A DNA stretch of 64,000 nt from Ehretia macrophylla (taxonomy: Eukaryota; Streptophyta; Magnoliopsida; Boraginales; Ehretiaceae): contig CM075771.1 in NCBI GenBank assembly GCA_037974665.1, positions 42,392,425 to 42,456,424 of the forward strand, given 5' to 3'. Of this stretch, positions 11,701 to 22,250 are shown piece after piece. The position numbers and the translations under genes were made by a program. Below the pieces are notes generated by a model. The model had not been told where the DNA came from, ran no database searches, and saw only the letters and a list, made by a program, of their open reading frames with translations. Within the stretch, counting starts at the first letter, position 1, and each line of letters begins with the position of its first letter.

Positions 11701-12584
11701 ATCCCGAAACTGATAAAAACATTGGATTTTTGGCTCCAAAAATCAGCGTGGCCTAGCAGGCTTGCTGCCCCCGTCGTAGAGCTCATGGAGAGCTTTCCAA
11801 TAGTATGCTGTGCGCCGTGCAACCCCTTACGGATCATAAGTTATCGGCACCGAAGCGATGGATACCTGGTCACAAGCCCCACGCCCTCGGTTTACGGGCC
11901 CAGCCTCTACATGAAGCAAGGTTGTCTTGCCCAAGATGCCTAGGATTTGGTATTAGAAATGTTATGGATTAGGTTGTCGTCCTTTTCGCAGCTCAATACG
12001 TACTATCCGTGACGGAAAAACAGCGCAAAAGATGAAAAGTGTCCCGAAAATGATGAAAACGTTCATTTTTGGGCTCCGAAAACATGCGCAACCGAGCAAG
12101 CTTGTTCCCCAGTCGTAGAGCTCTCGAAGAGCTTTCCAACGGTATGCTATGCATCGCGTAACTCCTTTCGGATCAAAAGTTATGGGCACTGGAGTGTCGG
12201 AGACCTGGATTTAAGCCCCACGCCCTTGGTGTGCGGGCCCAGCCTCTACGTGAAGCAAAGTTGTCTTGCCCTAGGTACCATGGGATTCAGTAATAGAAAT
12301 GTGATGGATTAGGTTGTCGTCCTTTTCGCGGCTAACGACGTACGATCCGGGATGGAAAAACAGGGCAAAAGAAGAAAAGTGTCCCGAAACTGATGATAAC
12401 ATCTGATTTTGTGCTCCAAAAATAGGCGCAGCCGAGCAGTCTTGCTGCCCCCGTCGTAGAGCTCTCGGAGAGCTTTCCAACGGTATACTGTGCGTCGCGT
12501 AACTCCTTACAGATCAAAAGTTAGGGCACCGTAGCGATGGATACCTGGTCACAAACCACACGCCCTCAGTTTGCGGGCCCAGCC
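8752..12584 (+). repeat. Satellite array 1, 339.5-bp monomer, about 11 copies
   Basis: The landmark GTGATGGATTAGGTTG and its variants recur at 8906, 9245, 9584, 9924, 10263, 10603, 10942, 11282, 11621, 11961 and 12301, so the monomer averages 339.5 bp. Neighbouring monomers differ clearly from one another. Their order matches the 13-monomer repeat of array 2: 8752-11160 parallels about 22590-25000 type by type, and one type (the one with the GACGGTAAAACA variant, 25180) is skipped. The last two monomers (12061-12579) match a different block at 41340-41750 and 49545-49960. The array is broken at 12584 by element C and resumes at 21673 in the same monomer. Confidence 0.95.
12580..12584. repeat. 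Target-site duplication of element C, left
   Basis: CAGCC precedes the element and is repeated at 21673-21677. The uninterrupted monomer reads GGGCCCAGCCTCTACG here. Confidence 0.95.
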
Positions 12585-13162
12585 TGTAATGCCCCGACCT
12601 GTATATCTGCAAAGGCTAAGGCCGGAACGTGACATTCATAATCGTAAATCTGTAAATTGAAAGCTTAACAACCTATTTTTCCATCTTTATATTCCATCAG
12701 AGTTCAGTTCAAAAGTCAACCAAGCCATCGGCCTTAGAAAAGGAACCATAATTAGTTACATATGTACAAGACCTCGAACCACCTGTTCAGACGTAAGAGC
12801 TAACCAACAATCAGGTTTCTAGGCCTCAAAAGAATATAAGTATTAAATTACATTAGAGTTGTCCAAAAGAATAATTTATACATCATTTACATTTCAATTA
12901 CATCAACATGTAGTGATCATATAAAGCAGAAGTCCTCGGGATCACACCAAGGAGTTCCGTCATCATCTTGAGTGGCCTGCTCAGGCTCAACCTCACCAGG
13001 AATGTGAAAAGAGGGGTGAGCTAGATCCTCACGTATAGCTCAATGAGGGTGAACGAGAAAGGTTTTCGTAAAGGTTTTATCATTTTCACAAACAGTTGAT
13101 AAAACATGACATGCACATATCCCAGCAAAATACTCTTACCACAAACCTTCAATCAATAAAGA

Positions 13163-13336
13163 GAGGGTCGAGATATACCAGCAAATCCGGAGGTCCTGTC
13201 ACTTCCTCTATTAACAATAAGAGGGTTGAGATATACCGGCAAATCCGGAGGTCCCGTCACTTCCTCTATTAACAATAGGAGGGTCGAGATATACCGGCAA
13301 ATCCGGAGGTCCCTTCACTTCCTCCATTAAAAGGGT
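13163..13336. repeat. 58-bp tandem repeat, three copies, in LTR of C
   Basis: Units start at 13163, 13221 and 13279 (GAGGGTCGAG / GAGGGTTGAG). Each contains ATATACC-GCAAATCCGGAGGTCC and ends CACTTCCTCTATTAACAATA. The same three units occur in the other LTR from about 20107, so the repeat predates the insertion. Confidence 0.93.
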
Positions 13337-13785
13337 TATAACCGCCGCGCATATATTACTCAATGCTTTATAATTATCAATGGCATATCAATCAAACATA
13401 TAATGATCATGCATATGTAGCATTTAGGGTGCATCGTTTGGATAATCGTGAAACCAATACCCACCATGGTTGACCATGTCAATACCATGTAGAAAGACTC
13501 AACATGGTCATATACTAAGGTAGGGTGTATGGATACATTAAAACAACTCATATTGACAAAAACAATGCAAGCACAAATGAAGCTATGAAGCAAACTTATC
13601 TTATTTGCAATAGCCTAACTTAGGAGGTACATTTACCTAATTTCCTGAACTCCAATTAATCTGATTTCAGTCTAGAATCGAAGCTTATTGAAATTAGATA
13701 ATTCTAGAATCAAACGGAATGAAATTCGGAGTTGAAACGAGTGAGATATAGCCTCCGTAAAATCACTGCACAGAGCTGTCAAACA

Positions 13786-13915
13786 TCCGGGCGCTGGAGC
13801 CTTTATCCGGGCGCCCGGAAAAAGCAAGTAACACCCCCGGATCGAAGCTTTCTGCCCGGCGTTGAGACCTCTATCCGGGCGACCGGATAGGGGCTGTAAC
13901 ACCCGGATAGCTGGA
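13786..13915. repeat. GC-rich CCGGGCG cluster in LTR of C
   Basis: ATCCGGGCG or near variants occur several times in both orientations within about 130 bp of otherwise AT-rich LTR, including TCCGGGCGCCCGGA at about 13808-13821. The block is present in the other LTR at about 20727-20865. Such a dyad-rich patch could form hairpins in RNA or hold protein-binding sites; its function is not known. Confidence 0.75.
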
Positions 13916-14358
13916 CAGGAAAGACCCAATTTTCTCCAAAATCAACCTAACAATCCATACGACCTCCTACCATCAATCAAACATGTTCAATGAGACTTCT
14001 AAGCATCATACAAGAGCTCAAACTCCACCCAAATCACCTCTCCTCAACAAACCACAACACCCAACATACATTTTCAATTCTTAGATCTACAACACATATA
14101 CACAAACTTTTCATCATCCAAGCTTAGGTATGCAAGCCAAAGCAATATAAACACCAATGAACATTAATAAACTTGAATGCATCCTTTAAAAACCATTTAT
14201 GAAAAACTCCCTCACCTAGATGTGAAGTGGGGTGCAAGAGGTGATGTTCCAAAATGCAAATGGAAGCTTGAAAATGCAAGAAAATGGTGGGCAAATGGCT
14301 GCTCTTGCTTTGTCTTTCTTCTTTTCTCTTCCTCTTCTCCCTTAGTCAAAATGCTAGA

Positions 14359-14430
14359 GAGTGTGTGTGTGTTTTCAGATTTGTGTGTGTGTAAAGATTT
14401 AGTGTGTGTAGGTGGTGTAGTGTGTGTTGA
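14359..14430. repeat. GT-rich low-complexity tract in LTR of C
   Basis: The tract has runs of GTGTGTGT interrupted by TTTTCAGATTT and AGATTTAGT. It is also seen at about 21300-21370 in the other LTR with small length differences. Confidence 0.85.
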
Positions 14431-14728
14431 TGCAATAATATCCAAACCAAAAGACCACCTTACCCCTCTAACTTAAAGCTATTTATTTCATGCCATTCTA
14501 GTTGTATACTAACTAATTAGTTGTTAGGTTTAGTTCAATAATATTTGATTATCTTCCTACGACATTTAAAACACATAATGGCACGTTAAACAATGAAATA
14601 CACGTAAATCGAGACAAATGCACATAAATTAATATAAAAGCACATAAAACAAGGTAAACACATATAAAATAATTTAATTGTATATAATATGAACTATATG
14701 CACATGTTGTCTCGGGTTGGGCCTCACA

Positions 14729-14741
14729 ACCTCCCCTCCTT
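14729..14741 (-). other. Polypurine tract of element C
   Basis: On the minus strand AAGGAGGGGAGGT lies directly before the 3' LTR start TGTGAGGCCC. It is the same motif as in elements A and B. Confidence 0.9.
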
Positions 14742-17700
14742 AAAAGAATTGCGCCCTCGCAATTCCTTAATTACCTTGCAAACAAGAATGGATATTGTTG
14801 CTCCATTTGATCACGTCTCTCCCACGTTGCATCCTCAACCCCATGGTGATCCCAAAGCACCTTCACCATCAGAATACTCTTGTTGCGCAACTCCCGGTCT
14901 TGCTCATCTAGAATTCGCACAGGTTTCTCCTCGTAGGACAAGTTCTCCTGAAGTTCCAACAGTTCTGGTTCCAGAATGTAGGAGGGATCGGAATGGTACT
15001 TCCTTAACATTGAAACATGAAACACATTGTGAATGTTGGAGAGATTTGGTGGTAGATCCAACCGATACGCCAACTTTTCGATTCGTTCCACAACTTCAAA
15101 TGGCCCTACATACCTCGGGCTTAATTTTCCTCTTTTTCCATGCTTGATCAATCCCTTCCGGGGCGACAACTTCAAGAATACTCGATCTCCAACCTCAAAT
15201 TCTAATTCTCGCCTCCTCTTATCAGCATAACTCTTTTGTCTACTTTAGGCTATAAGCATTCTCTTCCTAATTAACTGCACCTTCTTAATCTTCTCTATTA
15301 ACTTTGGCAATAAAGTAGGATCAATTATCTTCATCTCACCTACTTCATCCTAATACAACGGCGACCTACACTTTCATCCATATAGAGCCTCATACGGTGC
15401 CATACCAATTGTTGCCTGGTAACGGTTATTATAGGCAAATTCCGCCAAAGGCAAATGTTTTTCCAACAAACCTCCAAAATCCAATGCACATGCCCTCAAC
15501 ATATCTTCCAAAATTTGGATGGTCCTCTCCGATTGTCCGTCAGTTTATGGGTGATACGCTGTATTGAGCTTCAATTTTGTCCCCAAGGTTTCTTGTAATT
15601 TTTGCCAGAATTGAGATGTGAAACTTGGATCTCTATCGGACACAATGCTGGCTGGCACTCCATGTAACTTCACTACGTTAGCCACATACATCTCGGCTAA
15701 TTTCTTTACGCTATCTGTTCTATTCATCGCAATAAAGTGAGCGGTCTTCGTTAATCTATCCACAATGACCCAAACCGCATCATTTCCCCGAGGAAACCTC
15801 GATAACTCCATGACGAAATCTATGGTTACATGCTCCCACTTCCATCGTGGAATCTCCAAAGGCAGTAGAAGCCTTGCAGGTCTTTGATGTTCTGCCTTTA
15901 CACGTTGACAAGTCAAGCATCGAGACACAAACTCCGCAATCTCCCACTTCATATTGTTCCACCAATAATGTTGTTTCAGGTCTCGGTACATCTTTGTACC
16001 TCCTGGGTGGATGGTGTACCTAGAATGATGAGCTTCTTCAAGCACCTTCTTTCTCAACTCCGGATTGTTTGGCACACAAATCCAGTTCTTAAATTTCCAC
16101 AACCCATCTTCATGCAACTTGAAATCCGAATTATTATCTTTTATCTTTTGAAGTTGAGGATCTTGCTGTTGAAACTCTCGGATCTGAGACAACAAGGTAG
16201 GTTCCTTGATCTCCAATCTTGCCAAACTTGTCTTCCGGCTCAATGCATCCGCTACAACATTAGCCTTTCCGGGCACGTAATTTATAATACAATTGTAATC
16301 ATCCAATAGCTCCATCCATCTTCTATGTCTCATATTCAACTCTTTTTGAGAAAAGAGATATCTCAAACTCTTATGGTCGGTGAATATCTCGAACTTACTT
16401 CCCCACAAGTAATGCCTCCACTTTTTCAAGGCAAACACAATAGCTACGAGCTCCAAGTCATGAGTAGGATAATTCATCTCATAAGGCTTCAACTTTCGCG
16501 ATGCATAAGCTATGACTTGATCATTTTGCATCAACACACAACCTAACCCTTCCTTTGAAGCATCACTCTAAATAACAAACCCTTGACTTCCTTCAAGCAA
16601 CGCCAACACAAGAGCAGTTGTTAATCTTTTCTTCAACTCCTGAAAACTGTTTTTACATTTATCATCCCACAAGAAACTAACCTTCTTCTGTGTGAGCCTT
16701 GTGAGCGGCCCCGCAAGCTTGGAGAAATCCTTTACAAATCTCCTATAGTATCCCGCCAAACCGAGAAAACTACGTACCTCAGTGACATTCCTCGGTTTCT
16801 TCCATGATTGCACAACATCAATCTTCGAAGGATCCATAGCAATCCCTTCATGTGATATCACATGACCCAAGAAGGCTACTTGTTTGAGCCAAAACTCACA
16901 TTTACTGAACTTGGCAAACAATTGGTGCTCCTTCAACTTTTGCAACACCAAACGCAAATGCCTTTCATGTTCCTCCTTGGTCTTCGAATACACCAAGATA
17001 TCATCTATAAAAATCACCCCAAACTGGTCCAAATACGGTTGAAACACCCTGTGCATCAAGTCCATAAAAGCGGTAGGAGCATTTGTTAATCCAAATGACA
17101 TTACAACAAACTCATAATGCTCGTACCTCGTTCTGAAAGCTGACTTAGGTACATCCTCCCGTTTGATACGAAGTTGATAATATCCCTGCCTTAAGTCAAA
17201 TTTTGAATAAACCTTGGCCCCTTGAAGTTGATCAAACAATTCATCAATCAATGGTAAGGGGTACTTATTTTTTATTGTCACTTGGTTCAACCCCTTGTAA
17301 TCGATGCACAATCACAAAGTTCCATCCTTCTTTTTCACAAACAGGACTGGTGCACCCCATAGAGATGAACTAGGTTGAATAAATCCCTTCTCCAGCAAAC
17401 CTTGTAGTTGAACCTTCAACTCTTGCAATTCGGCCGGAGCCATACGGTACGGTGCCTTAGAGATCGGTTGTGTACCGGGTAATGTCTCAATCACAAACTC
17501 AATTTCCTTTGTAGGTGGCACCCCCGGTAACTCTTCCGGGAATACATCTCCATATTCCCTAACAACTGGCATTTCCGCTAACTTAACTTGATCCGTTGGC
17601 TTGTTGAATAAGTAAGCCAAATACCCCTTGTAACCTTTCCTTATGTATTTCACAGCCTTAATTGAGGATATCACAGCCTTTCCCGACAAGTCACGTTTTC

Positions 17701-18292
17701 CCTTCACCTCAAGTACAGGTTGTCCTGGTACTCGAAACTCAATAATCTTGGTCCGACAATCTAATCGTGCATGATGTCGTGATAGCCAATCCATTCCCAA
17801 AATAACCTCATAGTCTCGGAAGATAAGCACTATGAGATCGACCAAAAATTCCCGATTCCCAACCTGTATCTTACATGCTTTACATGCCAATCTAGTAGCA
17901 TACTTGGGACCCATTGGTATGCTAACTTCTACATGGTATGGCAAGTTTTCAGCTGGCAACTTAGTGCGGTATGCACATTTGGGAGTTATGAATGAATGCG
18001 TAGCTCCAGTATCAATAAGAACCTTAACCAATTGATTTTGAATCAGGAAGGTACCTTCAACAATAGCGGCATCATCTGGGATTACTTCTTGATCCATGGC
18101 ATAAGCTCGAGCTTGAATTCTTTGGCCTGGGCCATTCCTTGCAGGCGGATTTTGTACTCCCTTGTTCTGCCACCTCGGGCAATCCCTAGCTTGGTGCTTA
18201 TCACTTTTGCACCCTAAACACGTGCCAAGTTTCTTCCAACATTGGGCTTCCACATGCCCCCTCTTTTTGCAATAGTTGCACAAGGTACCCAA

Positions 18293-18313
18293 AGTAGTAG
18301 TAGTAGTAGTAGT
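18293..18313. repeat. Trinucleotide repeat inside gag of C
   Basis: Seven AGT units on the plus strand encode a poly-Thr run in the Gag linker, just before zinc knuckle 1. The repeat is in frame. Confidence 0.9.
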
Positions 18314-19049
18314 GGCACCTGTTATACCACGAGCTAGTTGATTGGCTTGGGCATTAGGCTGTGGTCTAACAATTGCTGGTCTCACTTGGCCTTGGCCTTG
18401 GAGGTTCTGAGTCTGGAATACTTTAGACTGACCCTGAGTTTGAAAGGGCCTCTTGTTCAGTTGAGCTAGACCAACCTTGATTGCTAATTCCATCTCTTCA
18501 ACCCTCGATGCAGCTGCAAAGATAGCATCATAAGTATCGAACTCCGCCACTGCGAGCCCATCTTGAATCTCGAGTCTCAACCCTTGTTTGAATTTCCATA
18601 TCTTGGTGGCTGGGGTTTGGACCATATGCGGCGCATATTGGGAGAGGCTATCAAATTTCGCCCCATACTCAGCCATCGTCATGCTTCCTTGTTTCAAGTA
18701 CATAAACTCCTTCATCCTCCTGTCCCGAGAAGCCTCAGATATGTACTTACTCTTGAACACTCTAACAAAGTTCCTCCATGTAAAGGAAGTGTGATGTGTC
18801 TCCCATTGATCTCTCACTGCATCCCACCATGTTTAAGCATCTCCTTCTAGCTGAAAAACTGCATAGGCAACCTTTTTCTTATCTACATAATCCTGTGCAG
18901 CATAGATCTTCTTCATCCGTGATAGCCAATACTCTGCCTCTTCACTATTCGGCTGGCCCCTGAACTTCGGAGGGCTGTAGAACAAGAAATCCTTGAGGTT
19001 ATCACCTCCTCTATTACCTCCATTTCCACCACTGCTACCAGCACCATGA

Positions 19050-19100
19050 TTGTTGTTGTTATTATTATTATTAGCTGTTGCTGCTGCTGTGGCTGCTGCG
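19050..19100. repeat. Trinucleotide tracts near the start of gag of C
   Basis: GTT/ATT repeats (19050-19073) followed by GCTGCTG-type repeats encode poly-Asn and Ala-rich stretches of Gag. They keep the reading frame. Element B has a shorter Asn run in the same region. Confidence 0.85.
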
Positions 19101-19508
19101 GTTTCTGCCTACTGTTCCATAGCCCTACTCATCCGATCGATGGCAGTTGCCATCAAATTGAACATAGCAACATCAGGATTAGTTTGATTTGTACTTCCGC
19201 TCTCTTGATGTCCAGGGTTGCTACGGGTGTTAGGTCCTGCCATCTATAGATATAGGACAAGTACTACTCACAGTTATAGGTTATGTATGCATGATATGAG
19301 ATGTTAATGTATGTACTAACAATCTTCCTAACACATAGGTTATACACAAGCAAGAAACAAGTATAGCATGTTAAGCACATAAGTTCACATAAGCACATAA
19401 GTTCCTAGAGATGCTACAACATGTTCTCCCCCAATTCTCCTACCCACTAACCAGGGGTTCAAAACCCGGACTACGCTAACACAAGCTAGCTCTATACTAA
19501 CTAAGGCT

Positions 19509-19521
19509 AGCTCTAATACCA
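19509..19521 (-). other. Primer binding site of element C
   Basis: On the minus strand TGGTATTAGAGCT lies 8 bases inside the 5' LTR. It matches the initiator-Met tRNA 3' complement TGGTATCAGAGC with one C-to-T change. A leader of about 265 nt separates it from the gag ATG at 19243. Confidence 0.88.
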
Positions 19522-19528
19522 CTAAAAT

Positions 19529-21672
19529 TGTAACGCCCTGACCCGTATATCTGCAAAGGCTAAGACCGGAACACGATATTCATAATCGTAAATCTGTAAA
19601 TTGAAAGCTTAACAACCTATTTTTCCATCTTTATATTCCATCAGAGTTCAGTTCAAAAGTCAACCAAGCCATCAGCCTTAGAAAAGGAACCATAATTAGT
19701 TACATATGTACAAGATCTCGAACCACCTGTTCAAACGTAAGAGCTAACCAACAATCAGGTTTCTAGGCCTCAAAAGAATATAAGTATTAAATTACATTAG
19801 AGTTTTCCAAAAGAATAATTTATACATCATTTACATTTCAATTACATCAACATGTAGTGATCACATAAAGCAGAAGTCCTCGAGATCACACCAAGGAGTT
19901 CCGTCATCATCTTGAGTGGCCTGCTCAGGCTCAACCTCACCTGGAATGTGAAAAGATGGGTGAGCTAGATCCTCACGTATAGCTCAATGAGGGTGAACGA
20001 GAAAGGTTTTCGTAAAGGTTTTATCATTTTCACAAACAGTTGATAAAACATTACATGCACATATCCCAGCAAAATACTCTTACCACAAACCTTCAATCAA
20101 TAATGAGAGGGTCGAGATATACCGGCAAATCCAGAGCTCCTGTCACTTCCTCTATTAACAATAGGAGGGTCGTTATATATTGGCAAATTCGGTGGTCCCG
20201 TCACTTCCTCTATTAACAATAGGAGGGTCGAGATATACCGGCAAATCCGGAGGTCCCGTCACTTCCTCCATTAAAAGGGTTATAACTGCCGCGCATATAT
20301 TACTCAATGCATTACAATTATCAATGGAATATCAATCAAACATATAATGATCATGCATATGTAGCATTTAGGGTGCATCGTTTGGATAATCGTGAAGCCA
20401 ATACCCACCATGCTTGACCATGTTAATACCATGTAGAAAGACTCAACATGGTCATATACTAAGGGAGGATGTACGGATACATTAAAACAACTCATATTGA
20501 CAAAAACAATGCAAGCACAAATGAAGCTATGAAGCAAACTCATCTTATTTGCAATAGCCTAACTTAGGAGGTACATTTACCTAATTTCCTGAACTCCAAT
20601 TAATCTGATTTCAGTCTAGAATCGAAGCTTATCGAAAGTAGATAATTCTAGAATCAAACGGAATAAAATTCAGAGTTGAAACGAGTAAGATATAGCCTCC
20701 GAAAAATCACTGCGCAGAGTTGTCAAACATCTGGGCGCTGGAGCCTTTATCCGGGCGCCAGGAAAAAGTAAGTAACGCCCGGATCGAAGGTTTCTGCCGG
20801 GCGTTGAGACCTCTATCCGGGCGACCGGATAGGGGCTGTAACGCCCGGATAGCTGGACGGGAAAGACCCAATTTTCTCCAAAATCAACCTAACAATCCAT
20901 ACCACCTCCTACCATCAATCAAACATGTTCAATGAGACTTCTAAGCATCATACAAGAGCTCAAACTCCACCCAAATCACCTCTCCTCAACAAACCACAAC
21001 ACCCAACATACATTTTCAATTCTTAGATCTACAACACATATACACAAACTTTTCATCATCCAAGCTTAGGTATGCAAGCCAAAGCAATATAAACACCAAT
21101 GAACATTAATAAACTTGAATGCATCCTTTAAAAACCATTTATGAAAAACTCCCTCACTTAGATGTGAAGTGGGGTGCAAGAGGTGATGTTCCAAAATGCA
21201 AATGGAAGCTTGAAAATGCAAGAAAATGGTAGGCAAATGGCTGCTCTTGCTTTGTCTTTCTTCTTTTCTCTTCCTCTTCTCCCTTAGTCAAAATGCTAGA
21301 GAGTGTGTGTGTGTTTTCAGATTTGTGTGTGTGTGTAGAGATTTAGTGTGTGTAGGTGGTATAGTGTGTGTTGATGCAATAATATCTAAACCAAAAGACC
21401 ACCTTGCCCCTCTAACTTAAAACTATTTATTTCATGCCATTCTAGTTGTATACTAACTAATTAGTTGTTAGGTTTAGTTCAATAATATTTGATTATCTTC
21501 CTACGACATTTAAAACACGTAATGGCACGTTAAACAATAAAATACACATAAATCGAGACAAATGCACATAAATTAATTTAAAAGCATATAAAACAAGGTA
21601 AACACATATAAAATAATTTAATTATATATAATATGAACTATATGCACATGTTGTCTCGGGTTGGGCCTTACA
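19529..21672 (-). repeat. 5' LTR of element C (right copy, 2,144 bp)
   Basis: Begins TGTAACGCCCTG beside the primer site and ends GGGCCTTACA before CAGCC. It is collinear with 12585-14728, including the 58-bp repeats (about 20107-20275) and the GC-rich cluster (about 20727-20865). About ten differences were counted in the first 230 bp, seven in a 165-bp central stretch (20281-20445), and almost none near 20940-21240. Confidence 0.96.
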
Positions 21673-21677
21673 CAGCC
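21673..21677. repeat. Target-site duplication of element C, right
   Basis: CAGCC, identical to 12580-12584. It is followed by TCTACGTGAAG, which resumes the interrupted satellite monomer. Confidence 0.95.
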
Positions 21678-22250
21678 TCTACGTGAAGTGAAGTTGTCTT
21701 GCCCAAGGTGCCATGGGATTCAGTAATAGAAATGTAATGGATTAGGTTGTCATCCTTTTCGCGGCTCACGACGTACGATCTGGGATGGAAAAACAGCGCA
21801 AAAGAAGTAAAGTGTCCTAAAACTGATGAAAATGTTTGATTTTTGGCACCAAAAATAGGCGCGGCCGAGCATGCTTGATGCCCCCGTCGTAGAGCTCATA
21901 GAGAGCTTTTAAACGGTATGATGTGCGCCGCGTAACTCCTTACGGATAAAAAGTTATGGGTACCGGAGCGACAGATACATGGTCACAAGCCCCACGCCCT
22001 CGTTTTACGGGCCCAACCTCTACGTGAAGCAAAGTTGTCTTGCCCAAGATGCATGGGATTCGGTAAAATAAATATGATGGATTAGGTTGCCGACCTTTTC
22101 ACGGCCCACGTCGTACGATCCGGGACCGAAAAATAGCGCAAAGTCAGAAAAGTATCCCGAAACAGATGAAAACGTTCGAATTTGGGCTTTGAAAATAGGC
22201 GCAGCCGAGCAGGCTTCCTGACCCCGTCGTGGAGCTCTTGGAGAACTTTC

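Larger units (their letters stand above)
12585..14728 (-). repeat. 3' LTR of element C (left copy, 2,144 bp)
   Basis: The left boundary is TGTAATGCCCCG after CAGCC, and the right boundary is GGGCCTCACA before the polypurine tract. It matches 19529-21672 throughout. It contains a 58-bp tandem repeat (13163-13336), a GC-rich CCGGGCG cluster (about 13786-13915), a GT-rich tract (about 14359-14430) and AT-rich sequence next to the polypurine tract. Confidence 0.96.
14771..19243 (-). pseudogene. gag-pol: Element C gag-pol polyprotein, one frame with eight stops
   Basis: The frame runs from ATG at 19243 (MAGPNTRSNPG) to the final stop at 14771-14773, 1,490 codons with no frameshift. Gag has Asn- and Ala-rich low-complexity stretches, then a core. 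Knuckle 1 (CX2CX4HX4C) starts at residue 322 and knuckle 2 follows about 20 residues later. Protease D-T-G is at residue 411, RT FIDD has aspartates at 747-748, and RNase H DASKEG is at 894. Integrase D1142, D1203 and E1239 have the D-D-35-E spacing; the chromodomain lies at about 1440-1490. Stops are at 19109-19111, 18833-18835, 17312-17314, 16568-16570, 15545-15547, 15374-15376, 15350-15352 and 15245-15247. Most can be read as C-to-T changes on one strand or the other; 16568 (Tyr expected) cannot. All catalytic residues are kept. Confidence 0.95.
12585..21672 (-). mobile_element. Element C: complete Ty3/gypsy chromovirus, 9,088 bp
   Basis: This is a full-length element in reverse orientation. 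It has two LTRs of equal length (2,144 bp), a primer site, one gag-pol frame, a polypurine tract and a perfect 5-bp target duplication (CAGCC). It inserted in the middle of a satellite monomer. LTR ends (TGTGAGGCCC and GGGCRTTACA on its own strand) resemble those of A and B, but LTR length and most LTR sequence differ, so it is a related separate family. Sampled LTR stretches differ by roughly 2-4% by eye, so it is not a very recent insertion. It is non-functional: eight in-frame stops. No frameshift was seen. Confidence 0.97.

Noticed and set aside
8771..12517. Repeated open frames of 60-126 codons on both strands in the satellite (for example 8771-9121 and 10099-10479)
   Set aside because: The same frames recur once per monomer because of the periodicity, on both strands, with changing starts and stops. 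They have no domain, and many copies are broken. They are by-products of the tandem repeat. The same holds for arrays 2 and 3.
8752..12584. Monomer as a dimer of two 170-bp halves
   Set aside because: The two halves of the 340-bp monomer show no similarity that I can see, so 340 bp is the basic unit.
13163..13336. Regular 58-bp repeats considered as a CRISPR-like array
   Set aside because: Only three head-to-tail units without unique spacers, inside an LTR and present in both LTRs of a plant retrotransposon.
14177..14476. 99-codon frame in the left LTR of C
   Set aside because: It covers a low-complexity GT tract, and the other LTR has only a shortened version (21226-21420). No coding signal.
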